This document shows positions 33,601 to 47,646 of a stretch of DNA of 64,000 bases, in pieces (within the stretch, counting starts at the first letter, position 1; each line of letters starts with the position of its first letter). A program made the position numbers and the translations under genes. Source of the stretch: Astrocystis sublimbata (Eukaryota; Ascomycota; Sordariomycetes; Xylariales; Xylariaceae); the NCBI GenBank assembly GCA_022453515.1, contig JAJNNY010000043.1, forward strand, positions 62,001-126,000, given 5' to 3'. The notes beneath the pieces are model-generated. The model was given only the letters and a program-made list of their open reading frames with translations. It did not search any database and had not been told where the DNA came from.

Positions 33601-36600
33601 TCAATCTCGCAAGCGCCTGTGCTCATCAGTCACATGTCGCCGCCACCTACAACTCGGGCACCAGTACTAGTCCAGAAGAGCAGTACCGTTCCCTTTCATC
33701 GCGACATACACGTGAGCAGTTAACAAACCTTGACCCAACACTCTTGGGGCTACCTACCCGACGTTGGCAGCCTGGCTCGGCTGGTCAATTGTGTTAGTCC
33801 ACTAGTTCGCTCAATGACTGGTTGTCAAACTGTCCTGGCGCGACAACGTTACAATGTTCGCACAATGGATGCAGCTCATAGCTGTTGCAAACAGCTATTT
33901 ACGGGGACGGGGACGATTTGGTCGGTACAAGATTCAATGCTCTCCATGCTCTATTCCTTTGCGACACGGTCACTCGGTCGTACAATTGGGCCGATAATTG
34001 GCATTTCCTTGATTGGACAATGGCAGACGAAATCGAGCAAAACGCGATGCCAGGTGACAAGTTGACATCATCAAATATTCGAGTTTTATTATAGGTAGTC
34101 AAAAGAGGACGAGAAACAGATGAGTGGTGCGCTGCGCACAGGCGGCGGGCGTCAGGCAATCGCGATATCCTTTCTTTGCCTCCCTCTATGAGCACTCACT
34201 TGCATGAAAGCTCAAACCTGGGGTGCCGGGTTGAAAAGGTCACTGAAGGATGTTTCTAATCCAGTTGCATGGATGCTTAGCACCCTTTTGGGATCTGGAT
34301 TGGGACCCGACTGACTAGAAGGGTAAACACTTCACGGCCAGTAGTATTATAAAATCTATGATAAGGCCGTCTCAATAGGGCAGGAGTGAGCAGCCGAAAA
34401 CCATTTACGCGCCACAAGTATCATCTCATAGATCTCTCATCCTTTGTGCTCCCAGCCCACTGGGTGTGGAAAGTACGAACAGCTGGATGACTGCTCAAAT
34501 TGCTTAGGGAGCACTTTATTAATTGCTTTCATATCAGCTCACTGTAGCCATGCAATACCCGAGACAATGACGAGTAGGTAGATATCACCGTTTCCAAACC
34601 TCGGCCATGTACCAACAACTACTGGTATACTCTGGAATAAGCGATGCTTGGCATGTGGCATGCTCTACGCAGCCGAAGATCCAAGACAGACAGCAACAAG
34701 TACGTCCCTTGTCCCATCTCACGATGGCTGACCCAACGTGCCCGGAACTAGCAATCCCTTACGAATTTCATAGGACACACAACGCAACACCAGGAGGCGA
34801 GCGTCGATTCAGAAACACGAAACCATCACACGTGCGACCAGGGTCATATGCAAGAGGATTCCTCTCGGTAAAGACCATGTCAACTGCAGTAGACTACCTA
34901 CTCATAATGGGGAGGTCCTCGGCGTGGGATGATGGCCCCCCCACGCTGGCGGTACTTGAATGTAGGTGAAGGGTACGTTGAGCTGACATCAGGATAGACC
35001 AGAGAAGAGAAGTGTAACTGTCAGCTATCTAGGTACGAAGGGTGCGGGAGCTCCCTTTCCCACTAGACCGCGGGCTGTGTACATCATTCGTCTCACTAAC
35101 TTCTTAGGTGTTCCTGGGCCATTATTGATGGGAATCACGCAGAGGCCATGCAGCATCAAAGTACAACCTTCAGTGAGTAAGCAGGGCAAGCAGGTATCAA
35201 AGCCCGAAACCGACGATAACTACACCTTGATGCAATTCCACCGCTCTCGCCTCACGATGGTCCAGGGATCGTTGTGCACCCTTGCTTGTATCAACACTCC
35301 CCGAGGCTCCCCGATGCCCCCCCTTCCATTTCCCTTTTGGGGCGCCGAACTTCTAGAACATCGCTGAATCCATATGTACATGGCGTAGCTGAGGATTTCA
35401 TCGTCGAATACCACCTACCTGGCTGCTCCTCGGGCCCGAACCCGGGTAACGACGTATTCTCCATTGCTAACAATTGAACAACGTTGTGCGTGCGGCGGTG
35501 TCAAACGCAACATGCAATCGTATATTCAGACCCGTGTGCCCGGTTCTCTCCGGGTTCTCCACGAACAATTGTCAGGTTTGAACCATGTACCCATCGCAAT
35601 CGATGGGCGCTAATCGGCGGCTTTGGTGTATCGGAAGTGTACATCGCATTAAGTTGCTTACCTATCTTTTTCGAGTGTCCGAGATGGGCGATCATTTCTA
35701 AGTGAATAACCGGGCAGGTTCCCCGGGACCGGGGTGCTTCCCGTCTACGAGTACTTATATTATGGGGCTCCATCAATGATAAACGCCTACGAGTACCTTG
35801 TCCCGGTTTTGCCTTGGCCACCCTTGCTCACAATCTAGGGCGGATTCGGTATGATCTGAATAAATCAGATGAATCGATGGGATGTTAGCACATGAGCTAT
35901 GATATCATTTACAGACGCGGAGACAAAGTCTCGACAGACCGTAAAGGCGACATTCTCTGCACTCCACCCGTTTCTGCCAAGCCCTCCCCGGTTCCGTCAT
36001 CACGGGCTTGGGAGTTGACAGAACGTGGTGGTCTGTCCCATTTACCAAGCTGTCATCCAGGCACCCAGGCACCCGTTGTAGCTTGCTCACGCATAAATCA
36101 TGGTCGAAAGCACGCCATCGGAATCTGTACATCAAATGCTTGGCATTTGAACAGAGTGGTGGAAAGGATTCCACAGAACAACTGAGCACCTATGTTGTTG
36201 TCTTGTTGGGCAGCTCAACCCCTAACAACTTATTGGCAGAGACAGGCATGCTTAGCTGTGTCACAGTCTCATTCAAAGGGCATGTTTATTGGCGATGCGA
36301 TGTCTATTACCTTTCGCTCAGCAGCACCCTAATTCGATAGTACTTCATCATCGATTGACTGGCCTCCAATTGTTCCCATCTTCTAGATTACTTCCCTCAA
36401 ACATGTTTCAGCCTTCTGTTAGCACAATGCAACTCATAGCTAATTCGTTGATCAGTTGAGATGACAGTATCACAAAAGTTGACTATCAAGAAGCTTAGCC
36501 CATCAGCATTGAACAGAGCAAAATAACGCAAAGCAGCGCCTGGGGGAACCTTGCATCCCAGTCAATGATATCAATTCCGAGTCTGTACATAGAAGTTTAC

Positions 36601-39600
36601 ATGATGGTATTAAATGATGTAACTTATGTATAAAGTAGCAGATCGTAGATTATAATTTGCTGATATACAATAAAATTACACCTAGGTAGATAAAAGTCAT
36701 TACTTAGGTAGTTATCTTCAGCTATGCAGCTAACCACGTCCCCGGTAAGCCATAGCAGAGATACATATCAAGTACGACCTGTATGATGTACTGGATGATA
36801 CAGTAGCTGTGTGATCAGTATTGCTAATTGGGTTTCGGTGATGATAAAGCACGGGTGGCTGCTTTGCAGCCTTTCAGCAGGCGTTAATAATTGGTCACTG
36901 TGCTAGCTATAATTAACACAGTCAGTAACAGTCAACCTGTACAGGCAAGAGTGCCAAACTATCTGCCATAATTTCTCTATATTCTTTTGGTTTGACTATA
37001 ATTGATACAAATTTGTGGTAATGGATATTCTCGGCCCAGGTCGCATACTTGCCAAGTATAGATTGTGGCTCAATGCCGTCCAACGGCAAGAATACCTAGT
37101 ACTGGACACCAATGAAGTTACACGCAGGGGATAGTAAGAGCTCCCTTCGTCTCAATTCGGTCTTTTATTCAAGGGTCCTCCGGGTATCCAGCTCAGGCCG
37201 GTATGTATGTGCCTAAGTAAGTACTAATATGGGGCCTGCAAGAAGGGTCCAGTATCAGTTCTCAAGCAGCGACTGGTAATAATTGGCTCGATTGGGTGTC
37301 GCGTTCATGTCATATCAGACTACGGATCATATGGTGTTCATGACTTTGATAATATGCTAATTTAGTAGTATCAGAAATACACAAGCCATGATTCCTGCCT
37401 GCCTGGGGCATCAGTACGGCGTACCTTAGGATACAGCGTACCAAGAGCACTTCACTCACACATTGAACTATGGGCTTATGGTAGATAATCTTAACAATAG
37501 GAACCTACCTACGCAGGAATATGATAAGATGCCATCTTCTGCCAACAAAAGCCATGCACCTCATGGCTCAGGACCGACATCGAAAGGTTTCTTTGGGACT
37601 TCTGGTTTCTGCTCTGGTCAATGATAGAACGCAACGCATAGGAGGCATGGCGCAGGTTGGCAACTGACAGGAAATATTCTCAAACAGGCACCAGTGCTGC
37701 GTATTTCATCATCCCACAAATGTCTCCACAGATCTTCAAATAGACCCCTCTCGCCCAAACAAACATCGTGCACTAAGACAGCCCGAGTCGAGACTCTAAG
37801 TACACGTACGCTCGTGAGTGACACGAGGAACAGCCGTAGCACATGACAGTACGAGTAGGCCAAACTCGCCGAGCTCGCCAGGCCTACCTACCGTCAGGTT
37901 TAACCGGCCCAGAGCCGGCCCGAATAATCCACGCTACCATCTAACATCCCAACGATTTACAAATTCTAGGACCCGAAATGGTGCTCAACTCATCCGTAGT
38001 AAGGGGGATGGGGGGATCCATGCTGTGCCTTTCAGCAATCTAACAGCTGAATTAAGGGTTCCTGACTTCCCCGCGCCCCGTAAAATGTCACATCACCCAC
38101 CCACCCAGCAAGTTCGCGATAGCGGGACAGACGCCAATTTTCGCATCCAGCCTGACCAATTAGTGTTTTGCAGCATGTCTCTGGTGCCTGTATCACATTG
38201 TAGCACACGACTTTGTAGTTGTAGGACCCTGCATATACGTAGCCCCAGATGGGCGATCTAGATTTTACCCCCAAGCCTGTTAGGCAGGAATTATGTTCGA
38301 GCTATGCTCGGTCTGCCTCTTTATGTCACCCTTCATTTGTTAGCTGTTATGGGGGCCTACCCTAGAATGTACGCCAGACTGTCACTGCTCCGTGAGGGAA
38401 ACCACAACACTTTACAAGATCGTCCACTGCAAATACGCATAAATGATAATGGCGACCCCCTTTGGCCCAGAGCAGAGCACCTATGTAGTTCCCCACAACT
38501 TATGCTGTATGTAACCTGTTCATCGATCAGTAATTAGGAGCTAGATAAGTCCGTCGGTCTTCTGGATCGGCCATATGGAGAATCGGCTCTGTGCGCAATT
38601 GCGACAGCACTCCCCCAAATCACAGTCAGCTTGGCCAGTGCGGCCACGAGACCAATTTCAATTGTAGGACTTCCCCTCACACCGATTTAGCTCACTCAGC
38701 AAGGACTAGATGGACAACACTTAGACTGGACAGGAACAGGCTCGTGCTTAAAATCTGGGGCTCTCATGATCAGAACATGGCTGGCATACATATCTCTTGC
38801 CCATTGCACTCCGCTCAGTGAAAGATCGTGGCCGATATAGGTCCTCGCACAATACGGCAAGACACGCCCGCCAGAGTCCAGATCTCGCCGCGCCCTGCGC
38901 CCTTCGCCCAGTCCCACGAGGCAAGTGATCATACTATGGCTTTCGCAAGACAATCCTATGATCGGTGAGACTAGACAGCTAGAATATTAATTCATTTAAT
39001 GAAATTGATTGTATTTTATCTCATTTTTCCATATTTATCTTGTCTTGTCTGCCAACACTCTGTGAGGCTCGTCCTCGCGCGCTGTATCACCTAAAATCTA
39101 CGTGCTTAGTTATTTAAATATGTCCATGCTGACTAGGTAGTGATAGCCAAGCTAAGGTAACCAAATACAGTCGTCCAAATGGTTTTTTTCCTTTCTTTTT
39201 CTCTTGCTGGCCTTTACTGAGTAGTTCTGCTATTATTTAAATCACGGCAATAACTGAAAGTTATTCGGTTCCGGTCGAGTTCAGATAGGTAGGTAGGTAT
39301 TGAGACAGCTGGCTGGTTGGTGCACGGGACAACTGTTGCACTTAGCCATGCGATCCCTAAATCTGCATGTCAGAGGGGCCCCGATCGAACGACTTCGATT
39401 CCAGCCCTGCGGCGCGACGGTTGTCGCAAGACTCACCAATGTCGCGCATCCTATTCGTGACCACGCAGATATGCAGTCTGACTCGCCAAAGAGTCTTGGC
39501 ACGGGGTCTCGAGAGTATGAGTGATCCTTCTTGGGCATGTCCGTTTGCTGTTCCTTGCGGCTCAGTGTTGCATTGCATCACACTCGCACTCGCATCACCC

Positions 39601-42600
39601 ATTGTTGTTGCGAGTACCCGCTTCGACGGTTCTCGTGGCGTTTAGCTTTTGATTTTGCCTCGTTAACGAGCATCTCACTACATCGTATCAGATGTCATCT
39701 CATTAGAAAGCGTGACTTGCTACGTACACCACTAGGCCAGGCGTATCGGAGGTAAACGAAACACCGCCGTTGCACTACAATCTGGCTTTCTTAGTATTGT
39801 TCAGATTAGACAATCTGGTACATTACACCGTGACTTGACCGAGAAGTAGGGAAATTGCCCGTAGCACAGGACAGCTGCTCAACAGATCACCTGCCTCGCT
39901 TCTTCTCTCCGCATTTGGCCTCCACAGGACTGGATACTACCCTGGCGTGCCTGGTACGCATGGGTTGTATGTAGGCCTAGGTGTATCGAACTCTCGAAAC
40001 AAGGCTGTCGACAGCGTTCCATAAAGATAAATTTCTAAGGATAGATTTGATGTAACCCCTCCTGCCTGCCCTTGATCTGTCCTCCTCCACTCGCCCAATG
40101 CCGACACCCTATCCGAGGCAAGGTTCTACAGTTTCCAAGCCAGTATTCCCACCACATCAGTATTTAGATGTGGGCAATGTGATTAGCTTCCATCCCATCG
40201 CTCGTACGACCATCTGTTGTGTTCTTCTGCTGCCGGTCGCAGACAGGAGGTCGTATCGAGGGATCTCACATAGCTGCTCCACCAAAAATTGTAGTTTATT
40301 ACCTTGACGCAGCAAGGTGAGTGTGATCTTGTGGTCCTACATATTGGAGGATAGTAACTTGACGGGTTATCGGGACACAACTTGCCATGTGCAAGAGAGA
40401 AGTCGAGTTTGCTCTCTATCTAAAACGATCAAATGACATGAAAGGAGTTGTACACACAAGTGACAGACGCCTCTTGGCCTCTCAAACGATGAAAAATGGT
40501 GGGTATATTGTTCTGTTCCAGCCCTACGAGGCACCATGATGCGTTGCGATTAGGTGTTCTTTTGCAGCCACATGTTACCTAGTAACCTAGCACGCTCGGC
40601 ACGCAGTCGCAATGCTTGTGGGGAGTTCGTTGGGGATGCCGCCATGGGTAAGCTCCAATTGAGAGGGAGCGGACGATGGGCTTCTCTTTTGGGGTCAAAT
40701 GTTTCTTTTCGCCTCCTCCGGTGCAACTTGCAGCTGCAGTGATCTTTCACCGCTTCCTCCTGGCCGGGGTGGCAGACGAATGGGTGGTGTGGAGGGGGGC
40801 TGGAAAAACGAAAGTGGTCAGCCGTTTTACCATCCTTCCCGTCCCCGCGTATCCGCGGAACTTTCACGGCCTGGTCCGCCATGCACGTCGCTTGTTAGAT
40901 TTGGGGCTTGTGACTACAGGGTGGCAGATCGAGAAGGGTGCCTACATCTGGTAGGTGTGCAGCTGATCCGCGTACTGTACCTAATCCCGTTGATTGGGTA
41001 CAATATGTATCTCGATAATCAACCGAGAAGCTGACGATCCACAACACGAGACATGAGAGAAATACCAACAACAATTTCTTCAGCGAATGACAAAGCCACG
41101 GGAAGTGGTGTTGGGTGGTCAACAGCAGCGTAAGGAGTCAAATACCCAGTAAATAAATGTCTTTTTCACTTATCTAGTAAAGAGAGTGTCCAACAGCCGG
41201 TAGAGTACCGCCTACCACGTCCACTCAGGGACATACCTCGATAGTCATAGCATTCGGTCAGTAGCACTCATCCGAATAGCGATAGTCGGCTGTTCTTTCG
41301 GGTATGTCGCCTCTCAATTGAGGCTGCGGCGGTTTGCCGAGTTTCGCATGTTCGTCACACGGTAGGCATTATTGGTAGATCTGCGGTTGCATGTCACTGG
41401 GCCGCTAACCGAATTGCCCATCATCGAACGTCACAGAGCCTGTTCAGCTTTGTATCGTTCTATTGGGAACTCGGGACATTCGATCTTGATGTTTGCATGA
41501 TGTGTCCCAAGTTAGGAAAGGTAAGATCTGGTGTTGCTAGGACACTGGCCCCTGGTTGACTGGTGCAATGATCTCAATGGGATCCCAATGATGTCATATC
41601 CATGCTGTTACAGGAGTCCAAGGGAGTCCTGTCGCTGCATTGAACATCTTCCGAGACCCGGCACACTATTCGTGCTTTTCCGGCTAGGCATGTATGTACT
41701 TGGCATGGCGTGCATTCGCGATCTGGGAGTTTTCCTCTTAGCTGGGTCGGAGCCGGGGTTCATGAACATCGAGTTTTGCGCAGACGAGCTTCTTGTTGTA
41801 GGTACCGAGCATCCGAGGTAATAGTCGAGATAGTGCCTTGGGTAGCTTGGCGAGCTTGGACAGTATGGGGAATATGGGGAAGAAAATGGGCTTCCCCACA
41901 AACGCCGTTGGCCCTCGGCCCCTACGAAGAGAGATCTACATCATATCTTACATGATTTGTTGTTTCGGCGATCAATTGATCGGGTATAAGTTTGATCGGC
42001 GGGTCAGTATGTCATCGCCGGCAATCGGCTCCAGAAGGTGAAGCATGTTCGCAACTCCTAAGCAGACAACGAAGTGGGGGATCACAAACATTAAGCGGTA
42101 GCGAAGAAGAATTCTCCTGTGGGAAGGAAGACAAAACGATGAAAAAAGGGAGAGCGGGGGGCTCCCTGGGGTTTCCATTGGTGCTGACTGGGCTCGACTG
42201 GGTACAACTCATCTTCGGAGTTGGGTCGTGTATGAGGTTGTGGCCCTAGCCGACATTGAATCTGAGTTCATATACGGATGGCTTTGGCAAGCTACATGTT
42301 TACTTTTGCAACAAATAGTGTTCCTTTGTATGGGTCTTTTATACGTATTCCTAGGGGGCCAGTTACGACATTGGTTGTTCGCTCCATCAAAGCGACTCTG
42401 ATATCAGCTTTTGAGTATATTTGACAGACATATCAACGAATATACAACAAGCGAATTATCCGTATTTCTTAGTCTTTTTGATGGTGTTGCTCCGCAGCTT
42501 CTCCTGATCCCTGTTCCTTCGCAATTCTCGTGAGCTACATGTACTGGAATTACCAATCTTTACCACACATGAGAAGTTGCAACATATATCGATTATCGAT

Positions 42601-45600
42601 ATTCTCATTGTTGCGGTTGTTTCAATGTCTAACTTTGTGGTGCAGTGAGATTATAGCGGCCTAGGTTGCCATTTTCTTAAGATCATATTCTCAGTTCAGC
42701 TGCCTTTCTGCAGTGGCTGAAGCATGTTCGTTGACAAATGGCCACTCTTTCTGAATGCTCAAACAAGTGCAACGGTCATCAACTTACGCGTTTTACAGCT
42801 GATGAGGTGCACGTCAGAAAGTTATTAATATAAACAACGTATCTGTTTATGATCATCTCGGCAAAGGTATAAATTTGTCTTTCGCAGGGCGTTCACCGGT
42901 GTGGCGTCGATCTACCAATCGTGTATCTATAACGGTTCTCCGAGAGCGATCACGCGCATCTTATTGAAACTCGGGGTGAGCCCGGAGGCGCTCATGGGGA
43001 CGGGAATGTAACTCAAGGATGACCTCAGCCTCCACTTATTAATAAAACAGTACCACAGCGAGGCTCACTCCTAAGCCCAATGTACCATAAACGCGAAACC
43101 CCATCCTTGTTGTTTAGTCTTCATCTGGGCCCCGCGCGCTGTCTCTTTTCCCCACGCGGTGGAAACGCCCTCGAGGACAATTTTAGGTGTCAGATTGATC
43201 ACGGCGTAAGATATTGGCTCACAACACCTACTTGAAAACTTCGGCGTGGAGGATTGTGCATCCCCGGACCCTAGTATGTCCCAAGAATTTTGGGCTCACA
43301 GATGATGATGCCAGACCACCAGCAACCTTTTCTATCGGCGGGTGACTAGAACAATTTCCATTCGCACGAAAGTTGAGAGACCTCGTCACGGGTGCGGAAA
43401 CGCTCGACATCATTTCCATAGATGGATGCTACTTCACTTGGGTACCCAGTATAATGAATGGCACAAGCCTGTTGTAGAGAAAATTATCTTCATATTTTGT
43501 TCAATGTAATACGCAGGAGGACTTTTCATCAAGTGCTCGCCAAACCAAGTAGACAGCCATCTTGTCATCCAGTTGTCTCTTGGGTCAGCACTGTCTTGTA
43601 GATCCAGGATGGAAGGGTTGAGGGGAAAAGGGGGGGGGTTTCCTCACGGTCTGCAAAGCTATCGCACGACACCCCAATCAGGACTATTTCTGACACGATT
43701 GGAGAATTTCATAGCTTTTTTCAGCTAGGCAATTGAAGTGTTGCTCCACCCCCACAGCCAGCAATCTTGCCAACGTGTTTGTCGGAGCTTGCAGGGTTCA
43801 ACGGGCATTGGTGATGCAGTCAGCCCCTGCAGCTTGTTGCGGCGCATACTATGAACTTCGATGGCGTGGGGGAAATGCGGTTGCAGCGGTAGGCAGGCAA
43901 TAAGCGAGGCAGAAACCAACTGAAGAAGCCGTCATGTTGGCGCTGAACTGAAGTCCCTGAAGTCTGACATCTCATCTCAGTATTACTAGGATCGCAATCA
44001 CCTGCTCAAACCATCCCACAATTCCTCACGCACTGCATGCAAAACTCCTCGTATGCCAACGCAGCAAGTCGATCAGGTTCAGGTTGAGGACAGGCAGCAT
44101 CAGCTTATGATGCATATCTTTGGGGGGTGGTCGTTGCAACTTGTACAGATACTGATTCTGATTCACCTTGATAGCTGGAACGATGCAGAGATAGCGCAGT
44201 AATAATAGCGCAGTAATGAGTTGTCAGTCAGATCAGGTCGGCTCCCTACCTTGTGATGCATTGGCACTATTGCAACAATTACTGTAAGGCTTGGCCGCGG
44301 AGTGGGAGCCGGGACCGTCAGCCACCAGAAAGCGCCCTTTTGCATGATGAGAGGAGAAAAAGTACAACGCAGGGTTTCAATCTATCGGTAATTCCATTTT
44401 CGCAATGTACCTACCCATCTCAGGATGTGCTGGTGGTTTCGCTCCGTCCGAGCTGAGACAACCACGTGAACCAAAAGCCAGCTGCAATTTGGTCTGCTGG
44501 GTCCCTCCCACCCGCGTACCAAAAATCAGTACGAATAACCTCTCAGCTTCTTAGCAGTAACATACCCCTCAAGAGATGAGGCTTGGGTTCCTTCGCTAGA
44601 TACTTCTGTTCATTTGATCACGACAATCCTGATGTAGACTTTCTCCGACCGTATATCGTATCACATCTCTCACATCTCCCGGGATAGTTTTATCGACATC
44701 AAAAGATATAACGTCTGCTTTGGGACCAGCGCGGTGAGAAGTTTTCAACACTTGGTTGAGAGGCATTGGCCGAGCAGTGTACTTTGCGCGTTAAGCAATG
44801 CTTCAATCTACAAGCAGGTAAGTTCAGAGTCTACACATTCGATCGCAGGTGAAGAATGCAATGAGACCAAACGGATATCAAGGCCCGTAAGATGGGAATG
44901 CGTAAACAAATGACCCGAGTTACCTGAAAGCAGTTCAATTGACAAAGCTGAGTTCTTCTGAGATCCATATGAGAAGATCAAAGATCATGTAGGGAGGTGA
45001 TAGTAATGTGCTTTCAGACAGCAGACCAAGTCGCTCTGTGGGTGTGGGAGCAAGCAAGCTATGCAGTGGGAAGAATCCAATCACGCTTTTTGCCTGCATG
45101 AGAACACACAAATTTTGCTAGCTCTCGCTCTGTCCAAATGCACACACCCGTATTATCGGCAATTGGAGTCATGGTAGTTATACTACACGTGGGTGACACC
45201 ACCGTCCCATCGGTTGCCGCCGGTTTGGGATCTTTAGCTAATCCATAAGTAATAACCCACAAACTCCAAGGTCCCAGAGATATTCGGTATGTATACAAGT
45301 ATCATCAGTATTCGAGGGTGAGGATCAACAGTGCCCCATCCGGGGTTTGTACTTTCGCATTCCCGAGAGACTGGTTTTGGGGTCGCCAGCGGGTCAATTA
45401 TAATATCGCCACAGTAACTTGACTGTTGATTACTACCTGCCCTCCACAGTCGGACCTAATTTCATTTCTGACATTTTCTGGATACGGACAAAGAAAAGCT
45501 GCTCATCGATACACACGATCGACTTTCGTGGCTAAATGTGCCGGTTAAAATGATTATGTTACAGGTGCCCCTACATGCACTACTATTGCCCTAGGCCACC

Positions 45601-46090
45601 CAATACAACATCTTTTCACCCTCCGTCTTTTCTGTACCTACCTACTTACTTCACGTAGCTCGCCGAGAAGGGTGAGGTGAATCCCTGGGCAAGCCCTTCC
45701 ACGCGTACGCAGGTACGCAGGTACCCAGGCAACCCAGGGTAGTGGTATAGGGTATCTGTTAGTCCATGTCTAGGTAAGTAATACATCATGTCTTAAAACC
45801 TCCAGATCACTGGAAACTACACAGGCACCGAGCACTTCACTTATTCAGCGCAACATGATAGGCTCGCTGAGTCTGTGGCTACAAAAACCCTATAGTTCTG
45901 GTTTGCTCAACCACACCATTGTTCGAATTCTAGTGAATCAGCAATTGAGCCATTCTCGCGAGATCGGCCACGGCGCTTCCATCTCCGTATCAGCCGTTGA
46001 GGCGGTCAGATGGCAGTATCGCCTCCCCTCCACTCCCGTGATTCTCTTCTTGCTGTACAATTTTTCACGCGCCGTTCTTCCCCCGGACGT
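30682..46090. other. 15.4-kb gene desert
   Basis: I could not recognise a single gene. The first part (to about 31.1 kb) is the 5' flank of the DUF1752 gene. Frames up to about 130 codons occur (for example 33393-33797 plus, 40550-40882 minus, 41531-41821 plus), but each is contradicted by frames on the other strand and has no motif. CCTAGGTA copies lie at 31734-31746, 33118-33135, 33363-33378 and 36679-36689. AT-rich parts are at about 36400-37100 and 38980-39260. Small tandem repeats are near 44190-44218 (ATAGCGCAGTAAT twice) and 45707-45735 (GTACGCAGGTACGCAGGTAC). No transposase, reverse transcriptase or TIR pair was seen. Confidence 0.45.
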
Positions 46091-46917
46091 CTAATCAGCA
46101 ATCACGTCGTTCTCCGGATAATAGCGATAAATGCCCCAGTCGTACTTCTGTCGCCTGTCACTAGCTAAGTAAGACGCTATCTTGGGTCGGGCCTTGACGT
46201 CCTCGTAATGCTGAAAAAGGCCCTTGTACTTGGCCGAGTCTCTGGCCTGAGCGAGTGCCTTGGGGAAGGCAAACATGGTGCCATCAAGACACTGCTCACT
46301 GGGTTAGGGAGTCCAGACAGCTGGTAGAGAAATCAAACGGAAAGAAATGTACTTTCCTGAAACAAGACCAAATCTGCATAGGTAAACGTATCTCCCATCA
46401 GCCACGGACCCGGGCTCGACCCGTGCCGCCCCTCCGCGCCACTCCCTAACGCGCGTTCCCAGTAATCGAGATGCTGTGGAAGGCGAGACTTGACGAATTC
46501 CTTGCTGCGTCGCTGGCTTTCCTCCTTTTGGTCTTCCCAGACGAGCGCGATGGCAATGGGGTGGTGACAGTCATGAACTTCGTTGCTTAAGCCGTCCAGC
46601 GCGGTCAGGGCAAGAGCATTGACTCGATAGATATCGCCGGGGGCACCGCCGCAGAGTTTCAGCTGAGAGCCCAGATACATGAGGATATTAGGAGTCTGAT
46701 TGATGATCAAGTCGCCATGCTTCAACATAGGCATGGCAAAGTAAGGAGGGCTCCCTCCATGGCCTTTGAGATAGCCGTTGACGTACTCGCCGCATTTCTC
46801 CCATCCCAAGGCACCGAGGTCATTGTAAGGGGCGCCGGCCTCCTCAAGGATCAAGCGGATGTGTTCTCCACGACCAGGCACGCCGTGGTAGTAAACGATC
46901 TCATACGGGGCAGTCAT
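46091..46917 (-). CDS. Glutathione S-transferase, 253 aa, with an abnormal intron donor
   Basis: Exon 1 is 46917-46357 and exon 2 is 46291-46091. The protein starts MTAPYEIVYYHGVPGRGEHI, a GST thioredoxin-fold start, then PPYFAMPMLKHGDLIINQTP with the cis-Pro and glutathione-binding region, and a helical C-terminal domain (DGLSNEVHDCHHPIAIAL, WLMGDTFTYADLVLFQ, then CLDGTMFAFPKALAQ and RQKYDWGIYRYYPE). It should conjugate glutathione to electrophiles in the cytosol. The conserved block LVLFQCLDG requires joining CAG to TGT, which means the 65-nt intron (46356-46292) begins GAAAGT instead of the expected GTAAGT and ends GCAG. The next GT (5 nt into the intron) would cause an early stop (LFQEMS), and read-through also stops. 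So this is either a rare GA-AG intron, a sequence error, or a recent inactivating substitution. The rest of the frame is intact. Confidence 0.85.
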
Positions 46918-47646
46918 AGTGGTGGGATCTTGCCAATGGCCGACGAGGGGACTCGGAAATGCGTTTTACTGCCAGAAGTGTCAGGTGAGCCGTGGTCTCT
47001 CGTTCCTGCCTATTACTTATAGTTGAGACGTTGGATCTTGCTTTGTGACAGGTACCGTCGCGTTCACTCGGTGCGGGGTATTATTGGGTGTAAGACAGCT
47101 CGGGACTCAGTGGGCACTCACATATAACTTTTCATAGAGTTGGCTTTGTCTCTGTACGTACCACTGCTAAGTTGACTTCTTGGGGGCCAAACACCATGGT
47201 GATCTATAAACATTTGTCAAAACTTGCTACATCTTGCCTTCACTGCCCTTGATTTTCAAGCGTGTTTTTACTTGCACCTAGCTTAATGTAGCGTGATATC
47301 ATCTTGCTCCTCATGCTGTGATCCATTTTTCTGTCTCGCATGTAGTGATCACATGCTGACATTCCCATCCTTCTGAACAACATATACTCACATGGAACAT
47401 ATTCCACGTATTGGCGAGCGGCGGGGTTATTGATGCTGTATAATTTGGCCAAGATGTCAGGTGTCACGGTAGCAAGGGCTTTACTACGACCTAGGGGCTC
47501 CCCTGTAGGGGCTGTTTGGGCTACTAGATCTGTGTATACAAGGGCTGGGCGGCTCCCATGCATGGGAGAAGCCCAGGAATCAATAGAATTGACACTTGAC
47601 CCCTACTATTCTACTTCACCACTAGGCCACTGCTATATTCCTTCAC

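Noticed and set aside
33393..34065. Overlapping plus-strand frames in the gene desert
   Set aside because: The frames compete with each other, with no consistent splice pattern or motif.
40550..40882. Minus-strand frame with a plausible-looking segment MAASPTNSPQALRLRAERAR
   Set aside because: It stops after 31 residues from that Met. I found no splice donor that leads to another convincing exon.
47240..47563. 107-codon minus-strand frame with a true ATG
   Set aside because: No recognisable family, no splice context, AT-rich setting. It may be a chance frame or decayed repeat.
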